Shown here: positions 16,267 through 24,829 of the stretch, piece after piece | Numbering within the stretch: the first letter of the stretch is position 1 | How the letters are laid out: every line of letters begins with the position of its first letter | NCBI GenBank assembly: GCA_034436355.1 | Contig: DAOTVQ010000035.1 | Location: forward strand, 1 to 64,000 | Reading direction: 5' to 3' | DNA from: CP2-2F sp034436355 | GTDB lineage: Bacteria; Chloroflexota; Anaerolineae; Aggregatilineales; UBA2796 | Length of the DNA: 64,000 nt | The notes under the pieces: generated by a model | Seen by the model: only the letters and a program-made list of their open reading frames with translations | Databases searched by the model: none | Told to the model about the DNA's origin: nothing | Translations under genes and position numbers: made by a program

Positions 16267-16834
16267 GCGGCGCACTGGCTTGCCACGACTCGGCAAAGGC
16301 ACGGATTGCTGCTTGTTGGCGCGCCGAAAGATGAACAAATGGGCGGCGCACCTTCACAAACTGAATCGCCTCATCCGCAGGCAAGCCTTGCGTCACCAAA
16401 TAGCAAATGGCGAGGGTTGGCGCACGTCCAAGCCCGCCCGCGCAATGCACATAGACGCTGCGCCCTGCGCTGATCTGCTCGTGGATGAACTGCACGCCGT
16501 GCCGCAGCTGTTCTAGGGTGGGTGGTGTGCCATCTATCGTTGGCAGCCACAGGTAGTGCGGTGTGTGAATGCCGCTTCGCCTATCGTCCCACTCCACACG
16601 CAGATTGACTAAAGCGCCGATCTGCCATTTTTGCAAGCGCTGCCAGCCCGCCGCGTTGATCTGCCCACCCAGCCATAGGTGATCGGTGAGGCGCATTAGG
16701 CGGCGGAAGGGCGGCAACCTGCCATGATCGCCTAAGCGCGAGAGCGCATACCATACGCCGATCATCGGTTTAGAAAGCGCCCAATCAGGCAAAGCGGCGG
16801 CTGCCTCTGCCAAGAGATACGTAAAATCAGGCAT
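16253..16834 (-). CDS. Dual-specificity protein phosphatase-like protein
   Basis: Predicted 193-residue protein with the cysteine phosphatase signature VHCAGGLGRAPTLA (HCx5R) and an upstream general-acid region ending in PTIDGTPP. The core matches small DSP/PTP-like enzymes, which act on phosphotyrosine, phosphothreonine or phospholipids. It is the last gene of the minus-strand Mur-like cluster, starting 2 bases after the ddl stop, and its end overlaps the convergent membrane protein by 14 bases. Co-transcription with cell-wall-type genes suggests a regulatory or lipid-phosphate role there, but the substrate is unknown. Confidence 0.85.
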   Translation of the reverse strand: MPDFTYLLAEAAAALPDWALSKPMIGVWYALSRLGDHGRLPPFRRLMRLTDHLWLGGQINAAGWQRLQKWQIGALVNLRVEWDDRRSGIHTPHYLWLPTIDGTPPTLEQLRHGVQFIHEQISAGRSVYVHCAGGLGRAPTLAICYLVTQGLPADEAIQFVKVRRPFVHLSARQQAAIRAFAESWQASAPPSAP

Positions 16835-16836
16835 GG

Positions 16837-18036
16837 CTAGAATTTTTTGCTGCCCTTCATCCCTTTTAGACCACTAGCTGCGGCGTAGGCGACCAAACCA
16901 CTCTTATAGTCGTAGAGTGTGCGCGCCTTCTCTTTGTACGCCTCTAGGGCAAGGCGGATTAGCTCATCCACCACCTGAGCAGGCGTCATGCCTTCTGCCT
17001 GCCACAGATAGAAGGCGAGCGAGCCGGGCAGCGTGTTGATCTCATTGACGTAGGGCTGACCATCTTTGAGCAGGAAATCTATGCGCGCCGTGCCACGCCC
17101 ATCAATGGCTTGGAAGGCGCGCACTGCCAATTCGCGGATTTGCTCGGTGAGCGCTTGCGGCAGCGGCGCGGGAATCTTACGTTCAGCGCCTTTCATGCCC
17201 TTCGCTGCGCCGCCGCGCATATACTTTTCTTCGTAGGTGAGGAATTCCTCAAAGCTGATCGGCTGTTCCAGCAGCGAAGGGCGCACCTGTGCATTGCCAA
17301 GCAGCGCACAGTTGATCTCTAAGGCGCCTTCCAGCGCTTTTTCCACCAGCACGGCGCGATCCAGCCCAAAAGCGACATCCAGCGCAGCGGCGGCAGCTTT
17401 GGCATCGGCAGGGCGGCTGATGCCAATGGACGAGCCAAGCGTGTTCGGCTTTACAAAAAGCGGATAACCAAGCCCTTCGAGGCGTGCTAGCACAGCGGCA
17501 CGCCCTGCTTGCCATTCAGCGCGGCGCACAGTGATGCCTTCCACCGTTGGGATGCCGTGTGCGCTCAGCACGGCTTTGGTCAGCGCTTTATCGTTGGCAA
17601 GCGCTGATGCCAGCACGCCGCAGCCAACGTAAGGAATATCTGCCAGCTCCAACAAGCCTTGCAACGTGCCATCTTCGCCGTGAGAGCCATGCACCGTCGG
17701 GAAGATCACATCAAGGCGCTTGAGCGCGTTGCGCGCCAAATAGCCCGCAACAGGCGGCGTGATCATGCCGTGCTGTGAAGGCATGGGGGAGATGAGCGTC
17801 TCGCGCACGCCGATCAGCTCCTCGATCTTCTCGATTTGGAAGGTCTTTATATCTGTGAGGGCAGGGCTGGTGAGCCATGTGCCTGCCCGCGTGATGTAGA
17901 TCGGGATGACTTCATATTTGGCAGGGTCAAGGGCGCGCATCACCTGCTGTGCCGTCACGATGGAAACATCGTGTTCCACCGAACGGCTGCCAAAGATGAC
18001 GCCAACAGTCAGTTTACGGTTTAACATGCCTGTCAT
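16837..18036 (-). CDS. ddl: D-alanine--D-alanine ligase
   Basis: Predicted 399-residue ATP-grasp ligase that joins two D-alanines for the peptidoglycan stem peptide. Visible signatures: VGVIFGSRSVEHDVSI at the N-terminus, HGSHGEDGTLQGLLELADIP, FVKPNTLGSSIGIS for ATP binding, and VNEINTLPGSLAFYLW for metal ligands. The loop EEKYMRGGAAKGMKGAER contains a Tyr in the position expected for D-Ala-D-Ala makers, but I cannot exclude a D-Ala-D-X variant. The C-terminus has an extra tail of about 25 residues (LYDYKSGLVAYAAAS). The gene lies 25 bases after the Mur-like ligase and 2 bases before the phosphatase. The first ATG, preceded by AAAGGA, is used. Confidence 0.9.
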   Translation of the reverse strand: MTGMLNRKLTVGVIFGSRSVEHDVSIVTAQQVMRALDPAKYEVIPIYITRAGTWLTSPALTDIKTFQIEKIEELIGVRETLISPMPSQHGMITPPVAGYLARNALKRLDVIFPTVHGSHGEDGTLQGLLELADIPYVGCGVLASALANDKALTKAVLSAHGIPTVEGITVRRAEWQAGRAAVLARLEGLGYPLFVKPNTLGSSIGISRPADAKAAAAALDVAFGLDRAVLVEKALEGALEINCALLGNAQVRPSLLEQPISFEEFLTYEEKYMRGGAAKGMKGAERKIPAPLPQALTEQIRELAVRAFQAIDGRGTARIDFLLKDGQPYVNEINTLPGSLAFYLWQAEGMTPAQVVDELIRLALEAYKEKARTLYDYKSGLVAYAAASGLKGMKGSKKF

Positions 18037-18061
18037 GCAATGAATTCCTTTTGATGATTGA

Positions 18062-19747
18062 TTATGCCGCGTAGGTATCCGGCAGATCGGTGAGCATCAG
18101 CAGTGTATCGCCTGCTTGCAAAATGCTGCGGTAGCTGGCGATGGCTTCTTCAAGGTTGGCAACCACTTGCAAACGCTCAGTTGGGAAGCCTGCTGCCAGC
18201 GCGCCATCTTTCACGGCGGCAGCCTGCTGTGCGCCGATCAGGATGATGTCTGTGGCGGTGGCTGCCATGTGCGCGCCAAGTGCGCGGTTTGCTACTTCTG
18301 CCTGTTCGCCCAGCTCGAACATGCCCGATGAGATCACAATGCGCCGTCGGCTCTCTTTGTGCAGCGCCAGCACGTCTAAAGCTGCCTTCGTGCCAACAGG
18401 ATTCGCGCTGTAAGCATCATCAATGATGACGGTGCCATCGGGCAGTTGGCGGCGCACCAAGCGGTGATCGGCGGGCTGCAAGGTTGCTAAGCGCGGCGCA
18501 ATTTCCTCCAGCGTCATGCCCAACTGCACCGCCACTGCCACTGCCATCAGCACGTTGGTCACGTTCGTCTCGCCATACAGCGGCGTAAACATCTCACAGG
18601 CTGCACCGCTGGCATTATCGCGGAGGGTGAAAGCAGTGCCATCGGCGCGGAATTGCACATCAAGCGCCTCAAAGCGTGCGCCTTGCGCGCCTTTTTGCGA
18701 GACGATGATCCGCGTTTCAGGGTAGCCACGCGCTGCCATCGCCAAAACGTGCGGATCATCACCGTTGAAGAAGCCGACGCCATTGGGCGGCAGTGCCTCG
18801 ATAATCTCATACTGTGCGGCGATGATATTCTCCATGCTGCCGAGCCGTTCAAGGTGCATCGGACCGACGCTCATGACCATGCCGAGCGTTGGCGCCACCA
18901 AACGGCAAATCGCGGCGTTCTCACCCACGAAATAGGCGTCTGCCTCTGCGATGAAATAGTCATAGTGCGGATCGTGGGCAAACTCATCGTTCACCACGCG
19001 GCTGATGCCCATGAGTGTGTTGTAGCTTTTAGGCGTCATGTATGCCCGAAAGCGCCCACTGAGGATGTGCTGTAAGTAATGCTTGGTGCTGGTCTTGCCA
19101 TAGCTGCCCGTGATGGCAATGACCGTTACGCCCGAACTCCGTAGGGTCTGGGCGGCTTGCCGCATGAAATGGCGGCGGCGCGCCTCTTCATAGGGAAACA
19201 TCAGCGCGTTTGCCAGCGGCAGCAGCAGCGGCGCGATCACCAGTGGAATGCTGCCGCTGCTGGCACTGAACACAACCAACGAAGGCAGATCGTAGGCGTA
19301 GCCATCCAAACTGTTCAGGATCAGCATGACGTGATAGTAGACGGGAATTGCCGCACCAAGCAATAATGCCGTGATCAACAGGCGCATGGCGCGTGGTGTG
19401 CGTTTGAAGGGCTGCTTCACCTGTGGATCGCGTGGTGTGTTTGCCCACAAGGCAAGGATGAAAAAGGCAGCGATGCCGAAAAATAAGAGCGCCGCCTCGC
19501 CACGATCTGCGCTGAACAGGCTGGCGGGCAGCGCTGCTGGCGCGCTGATCAGCACCAAAATGGCAAAACTGAGCGCTGTGAAAGACCGTTCGCGCTCTGT
19601 GCGCGCCAACCAACGCCAAAAGCGCGGGCGCTCATAGCCTTCCAACTGGAAATAGCGGGCAAGGTAATAGACGCGCCGCGCCATGAGCGCTAACCAAAAT
19701 GGCACACTCAACAAGCACAGCAGCGGAATTAGGGTTGCATAATCCAT
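18062..19747 (-). CDS. Mur ligase with N-terminal membrane domain (MurF-like)
   Basis: Predicted 561-residue protein. Residues 1-185 hold about five transmembrane helices. From about residue 205 there is an ATP-dependent Mur ligase: P-loop ITGSYGKTSTKHYL, then TPKSYNTLMGISR, and the C-terminal DDAYSANPVGTKAALDVL motif, which is closest to MurF (D-Ala-D-Ala adding enzyme). The usual soluble MurF N-terminal UDP-MurNAc-tripeptide domain is missing and replaced by the membrane part. The C-terminus ends GDTLLMLTDLPDTYAA, without the KGSR-type motif of true MurF. A membrane-bound or lipid-linked acceptor is a reasonable inference. It is 6 bases from the hydrolase gene and 25 bases before ddl. Confidence 0.82.
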   Translation of the reverse strand: MDYATLIPLLCLLSVPFWLALMARRVYYLARYFQLEGYERPRFWRWLARTERERSFTALSFAILVLISAPAALPASLFSADRGEAALLFFGIAAFFILALWANTPRDPQVKQPFKRTPRAMRLLITALLLGAAIPVYYHVMLILNSLDGYAYDLPSLVVFSASSGSIPLVIAPLLLPLANALMFPYEEARRRHFMRQAAQTLRSSGVTVIAITGSYGKTSTKHYLQHILSGRFRAYMTPKSYNTLMGISRVVNDEFAHDPHYDYFIAEADAYFVGENAAICRLVAPTLGMVMSVGPMHLERLGSMENIIAAQYEIIEALPPNGVGFFNGDDPHVLAMAARGYPETRIIVSQKGAQGARFEALDVQFRADGTAFTLRDNASGAACEMFTPLYGETNVTNVLMAVAVAVQLGMTLEEIAPRLATLQPADHRLVRRQLPDGTVIIDDAYSANPVGTKAALDVLALHKESRRRIVISSGMFELGEQAEVANRALGAHMAATATDIILIGAQQAAAVKDGALAAGFPTERLQVVANLEEAIASYRSILQAGDTLLMLTDLPDTYAA

Positions 19748-19753
19748 AGGTTC

Positions 19754-20521
19754 TTAGCTGCTCTTGAAGAAAGTCTCGACAATGCGGATAAAATCGGGCA
19801 GGCGTTCTTGGTAGGCGAAATGCCCTGCACCTTGAAAGACGACCAAGCCGCTATCAGGGATGGTTTTTTCGAGCGTTTGTGCCTGCCACAGCGGCGTAGC
19901 CTGATCCTGATCGCCCCAGATCAGCAGGGTTGGCGCGGCGATGCGCGCTGCGTAAGGCAGCAGGTCTTGCGCCACCACACGGCGGAAGATCGGTTCTAAG
20001 GCACCAGCACTTTTCAGGTCATCCGAGCCGAAGGCGCTGCGCGCCCAATTCCGCATCGGCTGCTCCAAAGCGCGCAGCACAGGCAGCTTCAGGGCAGCCT
20101 TGCCCGCCCTCACCAGCTTTGAGCGCGCATCGGGCGGATTCAGCACGCCGGCACTGCTGGTCAGCACAATTTTCTCAACGCGCTTCGGAAAATCCGCACC
20201 GATGACAATACTCAGCCTGCCGCCGAACGAATGCCCGATCAGGTGAACGCGCTCTAGCGCAGCATAGTTCAAATAATGCGCCACCCACTGTGCATATTCA
20301 ACGACGCCCCACACCTCAGGCGGTATGGCGGCGCGCCCAAAGCCCGGCAGATCGAGTGTGTGTGTGCAGAAGCCGCGTTTGTTCAGCGCCGCCGCCACCC
20401 CCTGCATACTCTCGATTGCGCCGCCCCACCCGTGCAGCAAAAGCACCGTTGGCGCGCTCGGATCGCCGCTGACTTCACGGGCAGATGGCAAGCCTTCTAG
20501 GGCGAATGTCTCGATAGGCAT
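19754..20521 (-). CDS. Alpha/beta hydrolase
   Basis: Predicted 255-residue alpha/beta hydrolase. The oxyanion segment LLLHGWGG, nucleophile elbow GHSFGG, acid in IWGDQDQATP and His in GAGHFAYQE form a complete catalytic set. A cap region lies between residues 130 and 190. An in-frame GTG at 20527 overlaps the MurA-like stop, but the ATG at 20521 has GGAGAG at the right distance and is preferred. It sits between the MurA-like and Mur-ligase-like genes, so an esterase or amidase role in the same pathway is possible. The substrate is unknown. Confidence 0.88.
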   Translation of the reverse strand: MPIETFALEGLPSAREVSGDPSAPTVLLLHGWGGAIESMQGVAAALNKRGFCTHTLDLPGFGRAAIPPEVWGVVEYAQWVAHYLNYAALERVHLIGHSFGGRLSIVIGADFPKRVEKIVLTSSAGVLNPPDARSKLVRAGKAALKLPVLRALEQPMRNWARSAFGSDDLKSAGALEPIFRRVVAQDLLPYAARIAAPTLLIWGDQDQATPLWQAQTLEKTIPDSGLVVFQGAGHFAYQERLPDFIRIVETFFKSS

Positions 20522-20523
20522 GG

Positions 20524-21804
20524 TCACTCTCCGCGCCGAATGTGTGCGCCAAGCGCTGCCAACTTATCCAGCACATGGTCAAAGGTGCGGTTGAATGCCT
20601 CTGCCGTGTCAATCACGCTCTCGCCCTCAGCGCAGAGCGCCGCGCCAAGCAGCGCCAAGCCAACCCGTGCATCAGGATTATCAAGGTAATCGCCTTGTAG
20701 GGGTGTGCTGCCGATCACAATGGCACGGTGCGGATCGCACAAGACGATCTGCGCGCCCATGCTGTTCAACTTATCCACAAAAAGCAGGCGGTTGGGAAAC
20801 AGTTTTTCGTGGATCAAGGTTGTGCCGTGTGCTTGCGTGGCAATGACGGTTGCCATAGCGATCAGGTCGCTTGGGAAGCCGTGCCACGGCGCAGATTCAA
20901 CCGAGACATCGACATCTTCCTCGCGTGCGCTTGGCATAAAGCGCTCGTGGCGCGGCACGTAGACGGCATCTTCTTCCAGTTCAAGGTGAACGCCAAGCCG
21001 TTCGTAGACCTTAGCAATCATGCGAAGATCGCGGGCGCGTGTGCCTTCTATCGCCAAGCGGCTGCCCGTTAGTGCGGCGATGGCGGCAATGCTGCCGATC
21101 TCGATATGATCGGGCGAGAGGGTGATAGAAGCAGGCGCACAGGTATATTCCACGCCACCATGCCCGTGAATTGTGAGCAGGTTTGAGCCGATGCCCTCGA
21201 TCTGCACCCCGAACTGGACTAAGAGCGTCAGCAAATCCACGATGTGCGGTTCGCTTGCCGCATTGTAAATCACGGTGCGCTTGCCAAGCACAGCCGCCAG
21301 CATCGCCACGATTGCGGTAGCAGTCACACTCATCTGCGTCAGCACAAGCTCGCGTGCTTGCCAGGCGCTGGCGCTGAAGTCAAGGGTGCTACCGTTCACG
21401 CGCACATCCACACCCAGATCGCGCAGGGCGGTCAGGTGTGGGTGTAAGCGGCTCACCGCGTAGTCCAGTTCAAGGCGCGCTTGCCGCCGCCGCGCCAAGA
21501 TCGGCGCAAGAAATAAGAGCGTGCCGCCCAGCGCTGCGCTGTATTCGCGCTTAATGGTGCGCGCCACCACATGCGGCGCGTGCAGTGTCACCACGCCTTG
21601 CGGATCGCCTTGCGTCACGCTTGCGCCCAGCGCCGCACCAACCTCCAACATCACGCCCACACTGACCGTATTCGGCACGTTGCGAAGCGTGACGGGTGCA
21701 TCGCTGAGCAGCGCGGCAGTGATCAGGGCGATGGCGGCGTTGCTGTTGCCACTGGCAGCATACGTGCCGCGCAGCACGTGCCGCCCTTCAATACGAATAC
21801 GCAC
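20524..21804 (-). CDS. MurA/EPSP synthase-fold protein lacking key MurA residues
   Basis: Predicted 426-residue protein with the enolpyruvyl transferase fold of UDP-GlcNAc 1-carboxyvinyltransferase. The catalytic Lys22 of MurA (AKNAA) is Ser here (SGNSNAAIAL), and the loop that carries Cys115 (GGCxIGARP) is two residues shorter and reads LELDYAVSRLHPH, with no Cys; Asp114 is nearby. The Asp305 and Arg331 regions survive as FPSD and FPNR, and the C-terminal NRTFDHVLDKLAALGA is normal. It may use another chemistry or be a binding protein. The start is GTG with GAGG in front. It leads the five-gene minus-strand cluster and is therefore probably not the housekeeping MurA. Confidence 0.82.
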   Translation of the reverse strand: MRIRIEGRHVLRGTYAASGNSNAAIALITAALLSDAPVTLRNVPNTVSVGVMLEVGAALGASVTQGDPQGVVTLHAPHVVARTIKREYSAALGGTLLFLAPILARRRQARLELDYAVSRLHPHLTALRDLGVDVRVNGSTLDFSASAWQARELVLTQMSVTATAIVAMLAAVLGKRTVIYNAASEPHIVDLLTLLVQFGVQIEGIGSNLLTIHGHGGVEYTCAPASITLSPDHIEIGSIAAIAALTGSRLAIEGTRARDLRMIAKVYERLGVHLELEEDAVYVPRHERFMPSAREEDVDVSVESAPWHGFPSDLIAMATVIATQAHGTTLIHEKLFPNRLLFVDKLNSMGAQIVLCDPHRAIVIGSTPLQGDYLDNPDARVGLALLGAALCAEGESVIDTAEAFNRTFDHVLDKLAALGAHIRRGE

Positions 21805-21857
21805 GAGTCCTCTACACTTTCTGGGTTGCTATGCGTTCCGAATGCCAAACGGCGCGC

Positions 21858-21863
21858 ATTATA
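21858..21863 (-). promoter_or_regulatory. -10 element of the Mur-like gene cluster
   Basis: Minus-strand TATAAT, preceded by TTGGG, lies 53 bases upstream of the GTG start of the MurA-like gene and probably drives the five-gene cluster down to 16253. No -35 is recognisable. Confidence 0.45.
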
Positions 21864-21888
21864 CCCAATTGAGCCGTTAGAAGATAGC

Positions 21889-23451
21889 CTAACGTCCCAA
21901 AAGTGCTGCCAGTCGCTCGCGCCACGTGGTGGCATAATAGACGTTGATGAAGCGCCGCAGCACATTGTACTTCCCTGCTGAGTATGGATACCAGAACAAC
22001 TCACGCGGCAGCGCAAAGAAGCGTTCGGCGCTGTAGACCTTTGCATAGGTCATATCCAGCAAGCCTTCGGCGCCGCGGCTGCGCCCATAGCCGCTGTGCT
22101 TCACACCACCCCATGCCAACTGCGGCACGCTTGCCGTAATCACGTGGTCATTCAAGCTGGCATGACCCACTTCAAGCTGTTCCATCAACGCTAAGCCACG
22201 CGCCCGATCTCCCGTCCAGACTGAGCCAGTTAGCCCATAGCCAAGCGCGTTGGCAGCCTGCACGCCTTCCTCAGGGCTGTCAATCGGCACGACGGCAAGC
22301 ACCGGACCAAAGGTCTCCTCCTGCATCAGGCGCATTTCGGGCGTTAGGTCGGTTAGGATGGTTGGCGCGTAGGCACGCCCATTCAGACCATCTAGCACCT
22401 TCCCACCGCAGATGAGGCGCGCACCGCTCGCTAGTGCTTCGCGCACTTGTTGATCTACAATCTTGAGCTGCGCCTCAGTGGTGAGGACGCCCATCGTGAC
22501 TTCAGGCGATTCACCGGCGCCTACTTTGATGAATTTCTCAACAACCGCTGCCATTTTTTGCATCAGCGGCTCGGCAACAGCGCGGGCGACGTAAATGCGC
22601 TCGATGCTGAGGCAGGCTTGCCCAGCGTTGAAGAGCGATCCCCACACAATGCCGTGCGCCGCCCGATCCAGATCAGCATCTTCCAGCACAATCGCCGCGT
22701 CTTTGGCGCCCAACTCTAAGGTGATTGGGATCAGCCGTTCGCCGGCGATTGCCGCGATTTTGCGCCCTGTGGTGGTGCTGCCCGTGAAGCAGATTTTATC
22801 GGGCTGCTGCTCAATGAGTGCCGCGCCGACTTCACCCGTGCCATGCACAAGCTGAAAGACGCCTTCCGGTATGCCCGACTCGCGCACGGTGCGTGCCAAC
22901 AGCTCGCCTACTTGCGTGCTATATTCCGAAGGCTTGAAGATCACCGCATTGCCAGTGACCAATGCCGCGGCAATCGGCGCAATGGAGAGGATCAGCGGGA
23001 AGTTCCAAGGCGTGATGATGAGTGCCACACCATAAGGCTGGCGCACCGTCCAGTGTTGATGGTGCGGCGCCAACAGCACAAACTGCCGTTTTGCTGCCAG
23101 TGTATGTGCCGCCGTGCGCCGATAATAGGCGATCAGATCAATGCAGGAAAAGAACTCGCTGAGCGCCTCGAAGGGCGGTCTGCCTTGTTCTGCCACCACC
23201 ATGCCCACAATCCGATCAAAGTTGCGGCGGAGGCTGTCTTGCCAGCGGCGCAACACCTCAAGGCGAAACGGCAAGCCCGCCTCAAACCATGCTTTTTGGG
23301 CGTTGCGAGCGGTCTCCATGATGGCAGGCAGGGCATCCAGCGGCGTAACGCGCACCTCACCGAGTTTGCGCCCTGTGGCAGGGCTGGTCGAAATAATTAA
23401 GTTATCGTACTGTCCGTTCAGGTTGACGGGCGTTTGTGCGGCTGCATTCAT
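21889..23451 (-). CDS. Aldehyde dehydrogenase family protein
   Basis: Predicted 520-residue NAD(P)-dependent aldehyde dehydrogenase. The cofactor segment LIITPWNFPL, the FTGSTTTGRKIAA motif, the general-base Glu in ITLELGAKD and the catalytic Cys in NAGQACLSIERIYV are all present. It oxidises an aldehyde to the acid in the cytosol; the YGRSRGAEGLLDMTY region resembles the coniferyl/long-chain class, with a C-terminal 40-residue extension (ELFWYPYSAGKYNVLRRF) that could lie at the membrane. The gene stands alone and its substrate cannot be assigned. Confidence 0.9.
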   Translation of the reverse strand: MNAAAQTPVNLNGQYDNLIISTSPATGRKLGEVRVTPLDALPAIMETARNAQKAWFEAGLPFRLEVLRRWQDSLRRNFDRIVGMVVAEQGRPPFEALSEFFSCIDLIAYYRRTAAHTLAAKRQFVLLAPHHQHWTVRQPYGVALIITPWNFPLILSIAPIAAALVTGNAVIFKPSEYSTQVGELLARTVRESGIPEGVFQLVHGTGEVGAALIEQQPDKICFTGSTTTGRKIAAIAGERLIPITLELGAKDAAIVLEDADLDRAAHGIVWGSLFNAGQACLSIERIYVARAVAEPLMQKMAAVVEKFIKVGAGESPEVTMGVLTTEAQLKIVDQQVREALASGARLICGGKVLDGLNGRAYAPTILTDLTPEMRLMQEETFGPVLAVVPIDSPEEGVQAANALGYGLTGSVWTGDRARGLALMEQLEVGHASLNDHVITASVPQLAWGGVKHSGYGRSRGAEGLLDMTYAKVYSAERFFALPRELFWYPYSAGKYNVLRRFINVYYATTWRERLAALLGR

Positions 23452-23594
23452 ATAGGCTCACTCAATCATCATGTCCACAATAAACATCTATGGGCAGAGT
23501 TTAGCCAGAGCATAACCGCACGGCAAGCACCCCTGACTTGGAAATCGCATGAAGCCCGCCCCCTTCGCAAGATGATCGCACAGCCCATTTGTGG

Positions 23595-23600
23595 TAGAAT
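23595..23600 (+). promoter_or_regulatory. Extended -10 element of a probably leaderless gene
   Basis: TGGTAGAAT (TGn extended -10) ends only 7 bases before the ATG at 23608, so transcription would start at or next to the start codon. No ribosome-binding site is present between them. Confidence 0.45.
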
Positions 23601-23607
23601 TGCCCCT

Positions 23608-24429
23608 ATGAACGAGCAAACGCAACCTAAACGAATGCGCCCGCGCTTATGGCGCACTGCCACTGTGCTGCTGCTGATCCTGATCGCAGCACTAGGCGTG
23701 CTGAACCTGCTGCTGGCTGCCCTCATCAACGCCGATCAGCCCACTAATGCGCCCAGCGGCACGCTGCTTTACATCAGCACCTTTGATGATGACGAGGAAA
23801 CCGATGCCGACGATACCTTCAACGCCCAGTGGACGCTCTACACAGGGCAAGACAGCGCACAGGTGGAAGGCGGCGTGTTATTCATCAGCATTGGCTCGGC
23901 TGGCGGTGTGTTCACGGATTTGAACCAACCTTTTGCCGATCTGGATGTGGAAGTGCTGACCAGTTGGGAAAGCGGCAGCCCTGAGATTGTGGAGGCGGCT
24001 GAGGCAAGCCTGATGTTTCGCTATCAGGATGTGAACAATTTTTATGCCTTCAAGCTGCGTGGCGATGGCGCCTACCGCGTGGAGCGCCTGCAAAACGGAA
24101 CGCTGGACGTGCTGAGTGAGTGGCAGATCGCACCACAGGCGTTAAGCGGCTTGGGTGCTTTCAATCGGCTGCGCGTGGTGGCACAAGGCGATCAGTTCCG
24201 CTTTTATGTGAACGATCTGCCCTTGCTGCTCTGCCCAAAAGGCGAAGATCGGCGCTCCACATGGAACGGACTCCGCAGCGGCGCTTGCCTGAGCAACAAC
24301 CAGCAAACAGCAGACGTGCTGATCGACTCTGCCTTCAAAACGGGTAAAATTGCGCTGGGTGCAGTGGCGGGGCAAGCTGCCAGCGGCTTCCGCGTTGCCT
24401 TTGACACAGTGGTGGTCGTTGCGCCCTAG
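23608..24429 (+). CDS. Membrane-anchored extracellular protein with concanavalin-like domain
   Basis: Predicted 273-residue protein with one N-terminal transmembrane helix or uncleaved signal (residues 16-38, VLLLILIAALGVLNLLLAAL) and an outside beta-rich domain. Phrases such as FDDDEETDADDTFNAQW, LMFRYQDVNNFYAFKL and FRVAFDTVVVVAP match the laminin-G/3-keto-disaccharide-hydrolase-like (DUF1080) sandwich that often binds carbohydrate. No catalytic residues are evident. The ATG at 23608 is preferred over longer frames because the added residues are unlike a membrane protein start and lie across the promoter. Function unknown. Confidence 0.68.
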   Translation: MNEQTQPKRMRPRLWRTATVLLLILIAALGVLNLLLAALINADQPTNAPSGTLLYISTFDDDEETDADDTFNAQWTLYTGQDSAQVEGGVLFISIGSAGGVFTDLNQPFADLDVEVLTSWESGSPEIVEAAEASLMFRYQDVNNFYAFKLRGDGAYRVERLQNGTLDVLSEWQIAPQALSGLGAFNRLRVVAQGDQFRFYVNDLPLLLCPKGEDRRSTWNGLRSGACLSNNQQTADVLIDSAFKTGKIALGAVAGQAASGFRVAFDTVVVVAP

Positions 24430-24460
24430 CGCAGCACATTGAGATAGGACGGACAGCATC

Positions 24461-24826
24461 ATGCCCATGCCGCGACCAGTTGGTATCACGCTTGATAAGC
24501 CGAACGGCGTCTTGATCATTCAATGGGCGGATGGCGCCACCTGCCGCTATCCACTCAGCCACCTGCGCGAGGCGTGCCCGTGTGTGGAATGCCGTGGCGG
24601 ACACGAAAACATGGGGCGTCACAGCGATCCCGATCATATTTTGGCGCTGACGCCTGCTCGTTCGTATGGCATTGAGCGCATTGAACTTGTTGGCAACTAT
24701 GCCTTGCAGCCCTTCTGGGATGACCGCCATCACACTGGCATTTATACGTGGGACTATTTGCGCCGTCTGTGCCCGCCGCAGGAATCCGCCAGCAGCACTG
24801 CCCAAACTGCGGCAGAAAGCCAGTGA
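24461..24826 (+). CDS. DUF971 / GBBH-like N-terminal domain protein
   Basis: Predicted 121-residue protein. ITLDKPNGVLIIQWADG, YPLSHLREACPCVECRGGHE and IYTWDYLRRLC mark the DUF971 fold, also found at the N-terminus of gamma-butyrobetaine hydroxylase, where it binds zinc; the Cys pair CPCVEC is a likely metal site. Stand-alone DUF971 proteins often sit near Fe-S cluster or Mrp/ApbC genes, none of which is seen here. AGGACGG precedes the ATG. It is followed 3 bases later by hpt. Confidence 0.85.
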   Translation: MPMPRPVGITLDKPNGVLIIQWADGATCRYPLSHLREACPCVECRGGHENMGRHSDPDHILALTPARSYGIERIELVGNYALQPFWDDRHHTGIYTWDYLRRLCPPQESASSTAQTAAESQ

Positions 24827-24829
24827 GCC

